Assembly (NCBI RefSeq): GCF_008831285.2
Contig: NC_045140.1
Span: 1,219,528-1,283,527 of the forward strand
DNA from: Nymphaea colorata
Lineage: Eukaryota; Streptophyta; Magnoliopsida; Nymphaeales; Nymphaeaceae
DNA: 64,000 nt
Direction: 5' to 3'
Position 1 is the stretch's first letter, and each line of letters begins with the position of its first letter. Both the position numbers and the translations under genes were made by a program. The notes under the pieces are model-generated. The model saw only the letters and a program-made list of their open reading frames with translations. It was not told where the DNA came from and made no database searches. This document shows positions 39,540 to 51,212 of the stretch, piece after piece.

Positions 39540-39547
39540 TATATATA
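39540..39547 (-). promoter_or_regulatory. TATA box of cystatin A1
   Basis: TATATATA within CCCTATATATAG, about 125 bp upstream of the A1 ATG. The same motif and setting recur before A3 and A4. Confidence 0.65.
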
Positions 39548-40738
39548 GAAGAAAAAGTACGCTGTTGACGTAACGATGCGCGAGGCGATCGATGGGATCA
39601 GCAGAAGGAAAATTATATACGCAAGTTGCTTTGTGGAAATATACGCAGTTTTTGAATGGGGAAGTCCGCCGAATACGAACATCTGATTAATAATATTCAA
39701 AATTAGACCGTTTACACGCAGAATAATGGTGGCAGCCGCTGGGCTAGTCAGTACTCTCTCTTTCTAGAAGAACTATCGCGAACGCAGATTAATTCAAGTC
39801 ATTTGTTTGGATGAGCATAAACGCCAAGTCAAGCTGAATATTGCCATCGTAACTTCGACGAAACCTTGATGCCGTTGTCCATTTCCAAATGTCAAATGCA
39901 CATCCGATTCTACCAAACCTGTGCTTTAAATTCTGCATCAACTAATACACTACGCAGTTAACGTGATATTGATGCAGGAGATAACTACCGGAGGCTGCTT
40001 GTTTCCTCTGACTGATCCACATACCCCTTTTTTTGTGGATTGCAGTTTTAACTTCAATGGGACATTACCCATAATTATAATCGCTTTAGTTTGTGCTTTG
40101 TAGAGAAAATATTAATAATTTCATACTTAAATATGCTTGCCAAGCAAGAAAAATGCATTAAAAATGTCAACTTTAGTTACAGACGTTTGCGATCAGGCGC
40201 GCACGCAAGAGATGGAGTTGTTCAGTGTGAACTTGAGGTTATAAATCAAGCAACTTATTTAAGAACTCAAAAGCAAGGTTTGGTAGGAGTGGATAATGTA
40301 CTGCTGAGTCTCGGGAAAAAATTGTCCAACTATGATAAATTAGATTCCGTGTAGGAAAAACCGATAAATTGTTTGCCTGCTGCGCACGCGAGCAACACTG
40401 TGGTTAGAAACTGCAACAGGTACGAATATTCTGACCTCATATCACGAGAACGCGAGAGAGAACAGTCTTGGTACCACACAAAAGTATTCAAGTCTCCATT
40501 AAAGTGGAGTTGGTGAAGTCTAACCCTTTATGGTTTGGGATAAGAACGCTTCTGGATGTTGTATTTGGTTGACTTAGTTCACACAAGACTCTTTCCTCAA
40601 TCTGAATGGAAAAGAAAGTATCACCAAAGCGTTGGTATAACATTACATCAATAATTGAAAAAACGTTACTTACAGCCACGTACATTTTTGTTGGTATTAC
40701 GCTACATTATTCTATGGGCTGGCATTGCCAAGCCATCC
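39548..40738. promoter_or_regulatory. Shared divergent upstream region of A1 and B1
   Basis: Noncoding, but conserved in the other units (51745-53262, 58960-60519, 62077-63368). Shared blocks include GCAAGTTGCTTTGTGG (about 39622), ATTCAAA-T/G-TTAGACCG (about 39696), GTGAACTTGAGGTTATAAATC (about 40218) and the GTGGAGTTGGTGAAG block before B1 (about 40505). Conservation across duplicates may reflect recent copying as well as function. A TTGAC W-box core lies in the GGTTGACTTAG block. Confidence 0.5.
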
Positions 40739-40746
40739 TATAAATA
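40739..40746 (+). promoter_or_regulatory. TATA box of cystatin B1
   Basis: TATAAATA in CCATCCTATAAATA, 95 bp upstream of the B1 ATG; the same position and context occur before B2. Confidence 0.7.
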
Positions 40747-40840
40747 TGTGAAGTTGTGAACAATCGAATATTATCTCCTCTTCTCCATCTTTCTACTGCT
40801 CCTTCTGCCAAAGTACTATCTATTTCTTACTTGGCTAGCC

Positions 40841-41206
40841 ATGGCACCTTCCTTTCCTTTCCTTGCCATTACGATGATGGCTGCAATGGCTCTGGTAGCC
40901 ACTGCATACCCTTACAAACCCTCTGGCTTCGTTCCTGTGCCCCATGTGGAGAAGGACGGCCATGTTCAGTACTTGGGTGAATTCGCGGTAGAAAAGTACA
41001 ATGAACAGAAGCATGCATACCTGAAGTTCATTCAAGTGACGGAAGCTCAAGTACTGGATCGCGGCACCGAGCACTACACATACAAATTGGTGATTAAGGT
41101 TCAGGATGGCTATGCCATTAAATTTTACAAGAGCGAAATCCTGCAAGATCTTTCAGCACCTGGCGAGCCCCCCGTCCTCAACGTCGCCTACTTCAAGCCA
41201 CTGTGA
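40841..41206 (+). CDS. Secreted cystatin-like protein B1
   Basis: Encodes 121 residues in one exon with a signal peptide (MAPSFPFLAITMM...ATA). Then PYKPSGF (Phe where type A has Trp), helix signature LGEFAVEKYN (45-54), altered reactive loop QVLDRG (70-75), and LQDLSAPGEPP where cystatins carry the second inhibitory loop. Compared with B2 it has seven substitutions and a two-residue difference (PY at 24-25), so the copies are recent. Its N-terminus, MAPSFPF, departs from the MGRF start of B2 and the pseudogene. The 3' flank, through at least TGTGTGCCTCATGGCCTGG, is also shared with B2. Confidence 0.87.
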   Translation: MAPSFPFLAITMMAAMALVATAYPYKPSGFVPVPHVEKDGHVQYLGEFAVEKYNEQKHAYLKFIQVTEAQVLDRGTEHYTYKLVIKVQDGYAIKFYKSEILQDLSAPGEPPVLNVAYFKPL

Positions 41207-42101
41207 TTTCATGCACGGATATATGGTGCTCTTCCTCAATAAACAGTACCGTCGTCATCAAATACTAGAGGTTCAGTTGAATATCATATAACTGGAATAA
41301 ACCGTGTGCCTCATGGCCTGGCAACACCTACGTTTCGTTTGAATGTGTTGGACGAATAAGAAAAGCTATTCTGTAAGATGCCATGTGTCTACATATATAT
41401 TGAAATAATAGATCTCATAATTGTCTTGCCGAAAAACTCAAGAACTTGCCTTGAATTTCATGTTGTCTCAGCCATGCAGATCAAGCATTATTAACCGAAA
41501 AATTGAAGACAAAATATTGCAAGTTTTCATACCTGAAAATTTTTTGTTCTTGGACTTTCTGGGTACGTAAATTGCAAAATCTAAGAGTTGCGAACCATGA
41601 GAGTAACTAGCATGTTATTTCTTCAGTTCTTACAGATACTACATCGTAGTAATTAAATTTGTATCGGGCATGAAAATTGAGATTGCATGCAGTGTGAAAA
41701 AAGATGATTGATTGAATATATTAGAGTCAGTGAAGCTTGAATTGGAGAAGAAATATTTTAGTAATAAAACAATATAATTAGACTAACTTCATTAGTTAAC
41801 AGGGAGCGGCAAACTAGGAAAGCGCCATAAATGTTCGTGACCACCCTACCTCTAGGCCGTCTCATTTAATTCAATCTTCTGCTCAGGTGATTCCAAATAA
41901 CCCCTCTATAGTCTATACATAATTAACCATCTGGCGCATATATGAGGTTAGATGATTTCTCTAATTTAATCCTGATGAGGATATATATATACATATACAC
42001 TTATTTGGTTCAAAGTGCAGTGTTCGTGGGAAGTGTCAACGTACACGAAATTTCTTTTAAGGCACCGGCAAGATTGACTTCTCACACTCGGAGAGAGAGA
42101 G

Positions 42102-42136
<35 letters not shown>

Positions 42137-42619
42137 AGTTGTTTCTGTGCCTTATCTAAAATCCATAATTATCTTTTTTTGTGTGCACACAGTCAGAATT
42201 TGAACTGCACCTAATTTTAATTAGTTGCTGCTTGACACAATAAAAAATGTTGGATTTTACAACGTATACCTAGACCTGAGCCGAAGTACTCATCCGTACG
42301 CATGGCAGCATCCTTATGTTCCTCGAGCAAATTAAAGGGCTACCCACGGAACAATAGTTACCAGTCATTGATGAGATTCAATTATATCAAACCATCCTTT
42401 ATCGAAACATTTAATATAAAATTATCTCTGCTCCGAACCCATGCCACAGTTTCTAAACAACGAATTTATTTTAAAATGCTTTTCTAAAGTTCTTCAATGT
42501 TCATGCAGTCTCTGATTATAGATTTTACTAATCATTGTCGACATGCTGGCTATAAAACTGTCTCAAAAGGTGCATTGGCCTTTGGTAGTTTTAGCAACCA
42601 AAATAGAAAAGAATCCATC

Positions 42620-42683
<64 letters not shown>

Positions 42684-42950
42684 GTAAATGTGAGTGTATA
42701 TATAACTATGTACTTTTATTTCCTATGCAAGTGTGCTTTTGAAGATGTAAATTCTCATAGGGGGCCCAAAAAAGAAGTTTGAAGTCCAAAAGGCGCAAAC
42801 TTACTATATGGAAAGCTTAAAATTCAGAGATACATGAATAAAGTAATTTTAATGCACAATGGATCTCTTCCAATGGATAAAGACTCTTATTCTACCACAT
42901 CTCTATTCTATCCTTTCACACTGTTCATCTGCAGAAGATGTTTGGGAATT
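41207..42950. other. Convergent intergenic region between B1 and C1
   Basis: AT-rich, homologous in blocks to 53742-55896. Contains a (GA)n tract (about 42090-42134), a MITE-like fragment (42543-42610) and a (TA)n array (42624-42680). No gene supported. Confidence 0.5.
42543..42680 (-). repeat. MITE-like fragment with long TA array
   Basis: The reverse complement reads GGTTGCTAAAACTACC...GCCAATGCACCTTTTGAGACAG, matching the core seen at 5390 and in the inverted repeat at 54958-55592. It is followed by a (TA)n array of about 57 bp. It looks like a deleted, single-arm version of the unit 2 structure. Confidence 0.4.
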
Positions 42951-43373
42951 TCAGAGTGGTCCAAAGTAGCCTAAGTTGAGCACAGGGTGCTCATCATGTC
43001 CTGAGAAATCCTGGAACACTTCGCACTTGTAAAGCTTGAAACCAGGGCCATCATGAACCTTCATCAGCAAATGGTATGTGTAATGCTCGGTGCCACGATC
43101 AAGTACTTCTGCTTCCACCACTTGAATGAACTTGAGGTAAGCATGAGTCTGTTCATTGTACCTTTCCACTGCAAATTCACCGAGGTATTGAACATGCTCA
43201 TCCGTCTGTGCATGAGGGACAGGAACCCAGGGAGAATGCTCAACTTGATCATGAACATCATCATGATGTTCATGATCAGGATATTCATGATGTTCAAAAT
43301 CAGGATAAGCGGTCGCTACCAACGCCATTGCTGCCATGACTGTCATCGCAAGCATAGGAAGGAAGCGTCCCAT
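42951..43373 (-). CDS. Histidine-rich cystatin-like protein C1
   Basis: Encodes 140 residues in one exon. Signal peptide (MGRFLPMLAMTVM...ATA), then a segment of about 23 residues (25-47) dominated by His, Asp and Glu with seven histidines (HHEYPDHEHHDD...), absent from types A and B. The cystatin-like domain follows: WVPVPHA, LGEFAVERYN (64-73), EVLDRG (89-94; Glu replaces the loop Gln), and FQDFSGHDEHP. A single Cys (117) lies in the strand before this second loop. The His/acid run could bind divalent metals or respond to pH (inference). Five residues differ from C2. Converges on B1. Confidence 0.86.
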   Translation of the reverse strand: MGRFLPMLAMTVMAAMALVATAYPDFEHHEYPDHEHHDDVHDQVEHSPWVPVPHAQTDEHVQYLGEFAVERYNEQTHAYLKFIQVVEAEVLDRGTEHYTYHLLMKVHDGPGFKLYKCEVFQDFSGHDEHPVLNLGYFGPL

Positions 43374-43503
43374 GGCTGCTACTGTATCTAAATTCTAGGA
43401 AGGAGGAAAAAGATGGTGGGAAGGGAAAGAAAGGCCACAGCTTTCAGGAGTGCCAAATTGGTGAGAACGGAAGAGTGATGTCGATATCTCAAGTCACCAG
43501 CAG

Positions 43504-43511
43504 TATTTATA
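43504..43511 (-). promoter_or_regulatory. TATA box of cystatin C1
   Basis: TATAAATA on the minus strand, about 130 bp upstream of the C1 ATG; identical context before C2. Confidence 0.65.
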
Positions 43512-46500
43512 GGGCAGGGAGCTATTATATGCAACCAAATTGAGATCACTTAATACCGCTGCTCGCCAATGGCGTCAACCTGCAAGCGGCCTTAGTTTTG
43601 TTGCAGCAGCAAGTCATCTTTTTCTCAAGGAATCTCTGACTGATAATAATTCTCGAGTCAAAATCAGCTGTTTGTTCATCTAGCTACTGCAAATTAAGTC
43701 TTGGCTTAGGTGATCCCTGCATTAGCGTTTTAGATCAACCACTCTTTCCACTTCCACCAGACAAAATCGGCACCTACCCAGATAGCTACCACTTGCTTCA
43801 TCTAAAAATTATCTTGGAAATCTGGAAGAAATTAATTAAAGGAGAACCGAATTAACGTCATCCTTTTTCATCTCAACCACACCCTCAAACAAATGGGTAT
43901 GCACTGTTTATCGATTACACATATTGACAAGCAATTAATAAATAGAACTGCCTAATGAGATGAACACCATGAAAAGAATAACCGCCCGATTAATATAAAA
44001 TTTCAGCTCAGTGATAACAAATAAAAGGTCGCAAATGCAATAACTTAAGCTCTTCAGCATTGTGATTTGACAAAGTAATAATCATCAGGTGCATGGATTT
44101 TGGAAAAAGAAAAATATTGCATTTATTTCTCTCAGATTGACTGGGATTCATTAGGGAAAAAAAAGAAAAAGAAAAAAGAAAAGGATCACGTGAGTCGCTT
44201 GCTGCATTGTCGACCATGAGTGTACTAAAACTTGTTTTAGGCTAGGCATGCATCAATTGTATGTAGTTCAACATTATGATGTTTTTATAGTTCACTGCAT
44301 GCACGAAAAATCAATTGTACAATTGCTTAAAAAAGGAAAATAATTAAAGAAAAATAGAAAAAAATGAAAAGCTTGATTGAGAGGCAATCGAATGGCTTAA
44401 GAATACATATTCAATTTGCTCTGAAATGCATATTCATCAGTTCATGACGCACAAAAGACTGCAATTAATATCCCAACACTCGGATTTCTAAAGCCCGACT
44501 CTGGGTGCCACTATGAAAAACTCACAAAAATCTGAGTCGCAAGTCGTTATCATTTCATAAATGTTTTCTTCATTTTTATTAACGTTTGGGTTTCCTGTTG
44601 CTCGAGTACAAAGTGGTGGTGGAGGCGGTTCATGTTTATCCTCAAGTTAAAAGCTCATCTGACATGCCTTCACTTGGTATGTTTAATTCTGTACCAGAAT
44701 GCATGAACTTTTGGCACCCGTACCGTGTTTCATATAGATTTATGTCATTTGGATCAATTATGGAAGCTCCACAGGACCACAAGAGCCATACTATAGTTAA
44801 ATTTCCTTATCTAGTAATTCAAATTTAAGCTTTCAAAATAGCACACCTTTGAACTTTATTGCTCCTTGAGTCTCCTCTAGAAATAACTGATGTCTTTAAA
44901 TGCTGAAAGACACACACATATAGATGCATGCTTATCTTCATACACATACAGTTGAACCTCATCAATGCCTTTGTGCCCTATTCTGTATTCCTTTTAAATG
45001 ATGAACTTAAAAACGCTAGGAGCTGAGCTAGGACAAACCGAGCCAATTACATACTTGGTGATTAGGGAGGTTAATTTGGTAAGTCGCACATACGTCCCTT
45101 GTCTTTGCTTTACTCCCTTACGAGATATGAATAACGTTCCATTAATAAATAGAGATTACAAGTCAACTACAAGGCAAAGTATGTTTAGGGCTTTACATAT
45201 TTGTGTAAGATGTGGAAGATTCAGTATCTTCTTATGGGCAATCCAGTTGAACCATTCTCCGATCGAGATGGCTGAAACGCATAGTAAACAAATCAGATTA
45301 GCATCAGAATCATGTAGAAATATGTAGAATTCTGTTTTTTTTTTTTTGCCATTCATTGTCATTCAGTTGTAACGTCAACATAGCTACTGCAGTGAATAAT
45401 TAGAAAGGACAACTTCGGACAACTTCTGCTGCCTAGCTATTTTGTTCTCCGTTTTGTTAGGATATCTGTTTAGACATGGCATCGGAGCCATGCCGATGAG
45501 AGGCCCCCAACTTCCTTCTGAGCACATTTGCGCCCTCTGCTTCATCACCATTTAGTGGATCAGAGTCGTCATCTGAAAAGTGCTGTGGAACTCTCCCACT
45601 TTTGTTAGAAATGAAAAATGTTGTGTGGTTTGGATGTAACGTGGCAAGGAGTATTGACTGGTTTGAGATGGTATACAGTACCAAAATTTTAGTTCATTTC
45701 ACGAAAAAATGTGATTGCTTCAGTTTTTATCAAGTTCAGTGTTTGTGCATGAAGACGCCAGTACTGCTATTACCATCACCATATCACAAAGAAAGGCGAG
45801 AGTCGTCGCATTACTTTGACTATAGCTGGTGGAGAAGGATGTTGGCCAAACCTTGATGGAGAAGGAGCAAGCAGGTATTTTCAATTACAAGGAAAGGAGG
45901 TGGTGCTCTGTAGTGTTTCTTGATGTTCGATCTCTATAGCAAGGGTGGTCACATGCAGCCCAACCTGTGAAGGTAGCGCTTCGTATCTCTTGACGGCGCC
46001 ACGATAGGATAGACAACGTGACAAGAAGTGAGGGGGGAAGCCAGGATTTTGTTTTTGGGGAAGCCGAAGAATTCTGCAATATACTAAATAACATTTCTGA
46101 AAACTTTTCCGAGGGGCCAGGCCTTGTTTTCAAAAAGTTTTGTTAAAGGTGCCCAATTATGAGAAAAAGGTTTGCTACAGTTTGTTATGAGTGCTAACAA
46201 CAAAGCTTTCAAATTGATAAAGAAGAAGATTTCAGGTCTGCGTTGGATAAAGAAGAAGATTAGGCCTGTTGATATCTTTTGTATATGCAGCACAGCATTT
46301 GTTCCTGGTTTGCCACCCGCTGGCGTCTTCCTTCTCAACCCACGAGGACACGTCTTCCTCTTCAACCTACAAATCGCTAGCTGAGGGCATCCGACGGCAA
46401 AAGCGACGAACGTCGACTCCATCGAGACCGCCTTGACGCCGTCCGGTGGAGGAGCCGGTATCGGCGAGTTCGCCGATCGGAGGGACGCTGTCCAGGCCTC

Positions 46501-46578
46501 TGTTGGGTAGGTGGTAGGGGGGTGGGGTGGGGGCGCGGGTGACTGTCGGAGTTGTCCGTGGGTGAGCAGGGGACAGTG
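43512..46578. other. Region between C1 and Copia-2
   Basis: 43512-43945 is the C1 upstream region and matches the region upstream of C2 (to about 56838). 43946-46180 is unrelated to the units and holds no gene I can name. 46188-46297 matches the 3' flank of A-type genes (compare 61345-61430) and is the relic of A2's downstream side. 46298-46578 is GC-rich and unlike the surroundings, origin unknown. Confidence 0.45.
45460..45602 (-). other. Possible orphan terminal exon
   Basis: On the minus strand, after an acceptor-like CATTTCTAACAAAAG, a frame of about 47 codons (GRVPQHFSDDDSDPL...) ends in a stop at 45457-45459. Its acidic then basic composition looks protein-like, unlike neighbouring noncoding DNA, but I recognise no family and find no upstream exon. 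It may be a gene fragment or chance. Confidence 0.2.
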
Positions 46579-46583
46579 GTTGC
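46579..46583 (+). repeat. Copia-2 target-site duplication, left
   Basis: GTTGC directly before the left LTR; repeated exactly at 51444-51448 after the right LTR. Confidence 0.85.
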
Positions 46584-46827
46584 TGTTAGGAGGTCAGTCT
46601 AAAAAGTTCAGAATCAGTTACGAAACAGTTGTAATACAGCTGTATATCATTGATAATGGGTTTTATACATGTATATAGAGATATCTCTGCTACATACTAT
46701 ATATGTATATATATATTTGATAAATGAGAATACGAGTATTGCTCTCTCGCATAACATTACCTCTTTCTCTGTCACCTTACGTTTCCTTGTTCTTCCCTCT
46801 CAACTACTACCTTCCCCAACTCCAAGA
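46584..46827 (+). repeat. Copia-2 left LTR
   Basis: 244 bp, from TGTTAGGAGGTCAG to CAACTCCAAGA. Both the target duplication and the adjacent primer-binding site fix the ends, giving TG...GA and not the usual TG...CA. It differs from the right LTR (231 bp) by substitutions and small indels, so the insertion is not very recent. Confidence 0.88.
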
Positions 46828-46842
46828 TGGTATCAGAGCAAC
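46828..46842 (+). other. Copia-2 primer-binding site (tRNA-iMet)
   Basis: TGGTATCAGAGCAAC immediately follows the left LTR; complementary to the 3' end of initiator tRNA-Met. Confidence 0.9.
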
Positions 46843-47083
46843 AGGCAGGCTGAAATCTCATCCTCTCAAGGGCAGACGTAAACACCTACAGCCGATCAAG
46901 CGACAGGTCCTCAACGTTGAGGTTTCCGTAGGTGTCGACGGCCTCCCAAAGTTTAGGGAAGCTTAGGGCTTTTGTTCCTGCACAAAAGGAGGGAAGAACT
47001 CACGGGCTAGGTCTCGGCTTTCTGGTCTTGGCTTCTCAACCGGAACGTGAGCATGGATTCTGCAGCTTGAGGGATTCTCAGCA

Positions 47084-48060
47084 GTGATGGCAGAATCAGA
47101 AAAGCAAAACCCCCAAGTCTCTACAGTAATGAAGGAGTCAGATTCGGCTCTCAAAATCACCACAACACCTCTCAACGGTGGAAACTATGTGGTGTGGGCG
47201 AAATCAGCAAGCTTATACCTATGTGGAAAGTCAAAAATCGGCTACATCAATGGAAAGACTACAGCTCCTGAGAAAGACGGTCTGAGTTAAACTCAATGGA
47301 GCCCACCATTGCAGAGAGCTTTCTATTCCTTGATTCGGCCAAAGAAATCTGGGACACCCTAGCACAGATCTATGGTGAAGGCCAAAACCTGGACAGGGTC
47401 TATCTCCTCCAACAGGATATCGCACTATTTACCAAAGGAGAGAAGCAATTTCATGTATATCTAAGCTCCCTTACAGCGATGTGGGATGAACTATCCCAAT
47501 ATCGTCCCCTCATTCCTGATATGGAAGTGCTGAAACAGAGAGCTGAAGAAGATAAAGTGTTCAAGCTTCTCGCTGGGCTAGGAGCAGAGTTCGACTATCT
47601 AAAAAGTCAGATTCTCATGTCTTCTCCTCTCCCGTCCTTCAACAATGTCTGTTCCATCATACAACGAGAAGAAACCAGGTGAAAAGTCATGAAGACTAAA
47701 GACGAATTCAAGAAAGAACATGCACCTGCTGACAAGGTTACATTTGTCGCTAAGACAGAAACACCCCAGGCTGCACTAAGAGACAAGAGCAACTTCACAG
47801 TTGATAGCAGGTTCGTTCGAGGACGAAGTTCTCTGTTCTATACTTATTGCAAAAAACAAGGCCACACTAGGGAACATTGCTGGAACCTGAATGGCCGTCC
47901 AAACAGAGGGAGAGGACAAAAATTCTTAATTCTAGTTTCAGACGTGAAGATGACATTGCTGAACTCACACGTCTGCTAAAACAAATTACCTACAGCAATC
48001 TTGCTATTACAACTAAATTGGGAACAGAAAAAGTAAGACTTCAAACCCTTTACCTTGCTC
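47084..48060 (+). pseudogene. Copia-2 gag, disrupted
   Basis: Starts at ATG 47084 with the plant Copia gag N-terminus (LNGGNYVVWAKSASLYL). The frame is broken by a TAA (47288-47290) and a frameshift before 47296, a TGA (47680-47682), and a frameshift near 47925. The zinc knuckle (about 47845-47880) reads YTYCKKQGHTREHC: the first Cys of CCHC is replaced by Tyr. Confidence 0.88.
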
Positions 48061-51000
48061 TTTCTTGGCTCGTTCCAATAACTCAGCATGGATAGTTGAC
48101 AGTGAAGCTACAGATCATATGACTGCTTGTTAAGAACTGTTATATAATGTCAAGTATGATAAACATGTATCAGTAAAACTAGCTGATGGGTCGATCACAT
48201 CTGTAGTAGGATATGGCTATGTTTACATAAATAAGCATATTACCTTGCATGACGTGTTGTATGTGCCTAAGTGTGCAACAAACTTGATATCTGTTAGCAA
48301 ACTGAGTAATGCTCTGAGCTGCTATATAATTTTCGTTGAAAAAAAGGTGATACTAGTAGACAGCAAGAATCAGACGAAGATTGGTGAATGCAAAGAAGCA
48401 AATGGCTTATACTACTTGACTCAAGAGCACAACCCCATCATATACACTGCAATAAAGACTGCCAACGATGCTCGTATATGGCACTGCAGAGTAGGTCATC
48501 CCTCCAATAAGGTCCTGTTGACTATGTTTCCAGGCTCTAGATTCTTAGTAGATGATTGTGAGCCATGTACCCTAGCTAAGATGACCAGGTTGCCATTTAC
48601 AAACTCTGAATATGTCGCTGAATCATGCTTTGATTTGATACATACTGATGTCTGAGGACCAGCCCTTATAACCGAACAATCTGAATATAAATACTTTGTC
48701 ACTTTCATAGATGACAAATCTCGAGCTACCTGGACCTATTTCTTAAAAAAGAAAAGCGATGTACTTCTTACGTTTAGGCAATTTTTTCAGTACATAGCCA
48801 CTCAGTACAATCACACGATTAAGACACTAAGGTCAGACAATGGAGGAGAATATATTAATGCAGAATTTGAGGAGTTCACAAACAAACAAGGAATATTACA
48901 TCAAACCACCTGTAGGGGTACTCCCCAACAGACTGGGGTAAGTGAACGACGAAATAGACAGCTGCTAAACATTGCTAGATCTCTAATGTTTTACATGAAT
49001 GTTCCCCACAGTTTTGGTGTGAAGCAGTGGCTTGTGCTTGCCATGTCATGAATAGAACCTCAAGCCACACATTAGGCAACAAGAGCCCATTAGAAATTTT
49101 GAATGGTAGACCTCCTTCATTACAACACTTAAAGAGTCTTCAGATGTGTGTGTCATGTTCATGTACAAGAAAGTGCAAGACACAAGCTTGAAAGACGAGC
49201 TATTAAATGTGTGTTTCTAGGGTATTCCTTTAACAAGAAAGGATATAAGTGCTATGACCCTATAAGAAACAAAACGTATGTATCCAGAGATGTCAAGTTC
49301 ATGGAATATACACCCTTCTATACTGAAACTGTACCAGATGCTTTCAGCAAAGGGAAGAATGACCTAAACAATGATCCCATGCCTGTTATACCTCACGATC
49401 TCATGCCAGTTATACCTCTTCCAATGGCAAATGAAAATGATGATGCATTTGTAACATCTAATACCAGTTTGGCTGATGAAGAAGCAAGCAACAACTCCCA
49501 CGTGGATGTGGGTGTGACTAAAAGTGTTCAAAACAGAAGGGTTGATCGCATAAGAAGAAGACCGGCTAGATATAATGATTACTATACATATCATATTCAG
49601 AAAAATGAAAAAGTTAATATAGTTCCCTGCCATGAAAGAGAACCACATACTTATGAACAAGCTAGCACTGAAGATAAATGGAGGAAAGCAATGCATGAGG
49701 AATTAGCAGCCCTGAAAAAAAATCAGACTTGGAAACTAGTAGATAGACCTCCAAACAAAAAGTTGATTGACTGCAAATGGACATATAAAATCAAGTATGA
49801 CAGTAGTGGGTAGGTGGAGCACTACAAGGCAAGACTAGTAGCGAAGGACTTTACACAAGAACAAGACATTGACTATCATGAGACATTCGCCCCAGTTGCA
49901 AAGATGAGCTCATTACGAATACTACTTTCAGTAGCTGCAGTAAAGAACTGGAAAATGTATCAACTTGATGTGAAGAATGCTTTTCTTCATGGAGACTTAG
50001 AAGAAGAGATCTATATGGAATTACCCCAAGGACTATATGTTCAACATGGTACTCAACCACAAGTGTGCAAATTAAAGAAGTCATTATATGAACTTAAGCA
50101 GTCGCCCAGAGCGTGGTATGAAAAATTGAGTTCAAAACTGATTGAAGGAGGATATAAGATGAGTAGTGCTGATCATTCTATATTTGTAACATCTACCAAC
50201 AAGGGAACAGTTATTGCTGCTCTCTACGTTGATGATATAATTTTAACTGGAAAAAGTCTGAGTTTTATTGAAATAACCAAGAAAGTTTTGAGGAAATGCT
50301 TTGAGATCAAAGATCTAGGAGTATTACACTATTTTCTTGGCATGGAAATAATACACAAACCAAAAGGCATATTCTTGTGTCAAAAAAGTTATGTTGCAGA
50401 CATACTACATGAAACAGGAATGACAGATTGCATAGAAGTTGATACTCCAATGAAAGCAAACTTGAAGTTGATGCATGATGACGGAGAGCTCATACATGAA
50501 GCATGAAGTTTTCAGAAGTTAGTTGGTAAATTGTTATACTTGATAGCTACTAGACCAGATATCACCTACGCAGTAAATTTGTTAAGTCAGTTTATGCACA
50601 GCCCCAGAAAACCTCATGTAGAAGCTGCCCATCATGTGCTGAGATATCTTAAGAAGACAAGTAACAAGGGCATCATGTTTAGAAGAAACAACCATCTACA
50701 AATATATGGATATGTAGACACTGACTGGGCAGGAAATCAAAATGGCAGGAAATCAAAATGACAGAAGATTAACCACTGGTTACTGCTGTTTCGTTGGTGA
50801 TAATTTAGTCTCTTGGAGGAGTAAAAAACAAACAGTTGTTGCCAGATCAAGCATAGAAAGTGAATATCGAGCAATGGCTCTCACTGTGTGTGAACTGTTA
50901 TGGATAAAATACTTGCTACAAGATATGAATATGAAGATAGATGTAGAACAACCAATAAACCTCTTTTGTGATAGCAAGACTGCAATTAACATTGAAAATA

Positions 51001-51182
51001 ATCCTGTGTTTCATGAACGAACGAAACACATTGAAGTAGACTGTCACTTCCTACGAAAAAAAATTCAGTCTGGAATCATAAAAACAGAACATGTTGCATC
51101 GAAAAGCCAATTTGCAGACATTCTAACCAAAGCTGTGTGTAAAGATACATTTCACAGGTTATGCTGCAAGTTAGGTCTTTAG
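48061..51182 (+). pseudogene. Copia-2 pol (protease, integrase, RT, RNase H), disrupted
   Basis: The protease motif DSEATDHMT (from about 48100) carries Glu for the Gly of the DSGA/DTGA active site and is followed by a stop at 48131-48133. Integrase has the HHCC region (48480-48580), a stop at 48653-48655, and the core TLRSDNGGEY; frameshifts lie near 49008 and 49143. RT follows a stop at 49811-49813, with FAPVAKMSSLR and the catalytic YVDD (50225-50236), ending early at 50504-50506. RNase H (DTDWAG...) is shifted by a 16-bp tandem duplication (50728-50743/50744-50759); its remainder, through FADILTK, is open to 51182. Confidence 0.92.
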
Positions 51183-51199
51183 AATTTGAAAGATCTAAC

Positions 51200-51212
51200 T
51201 TGAGGGGGAGAA
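51200..51212 (+). other. Copia-2 polypurine tract
   Basis: TTGAGGGGGAGAA directly abuts the right LTR; the classic Copia plus-strand primer. Confidence 0.85.

Noticed and set aside
43064-43297. Met/Ile-rich 77-codon frame within C1
   Set aside because: An out-of-frame reading of the His-rich segment; no start context or family similarity.
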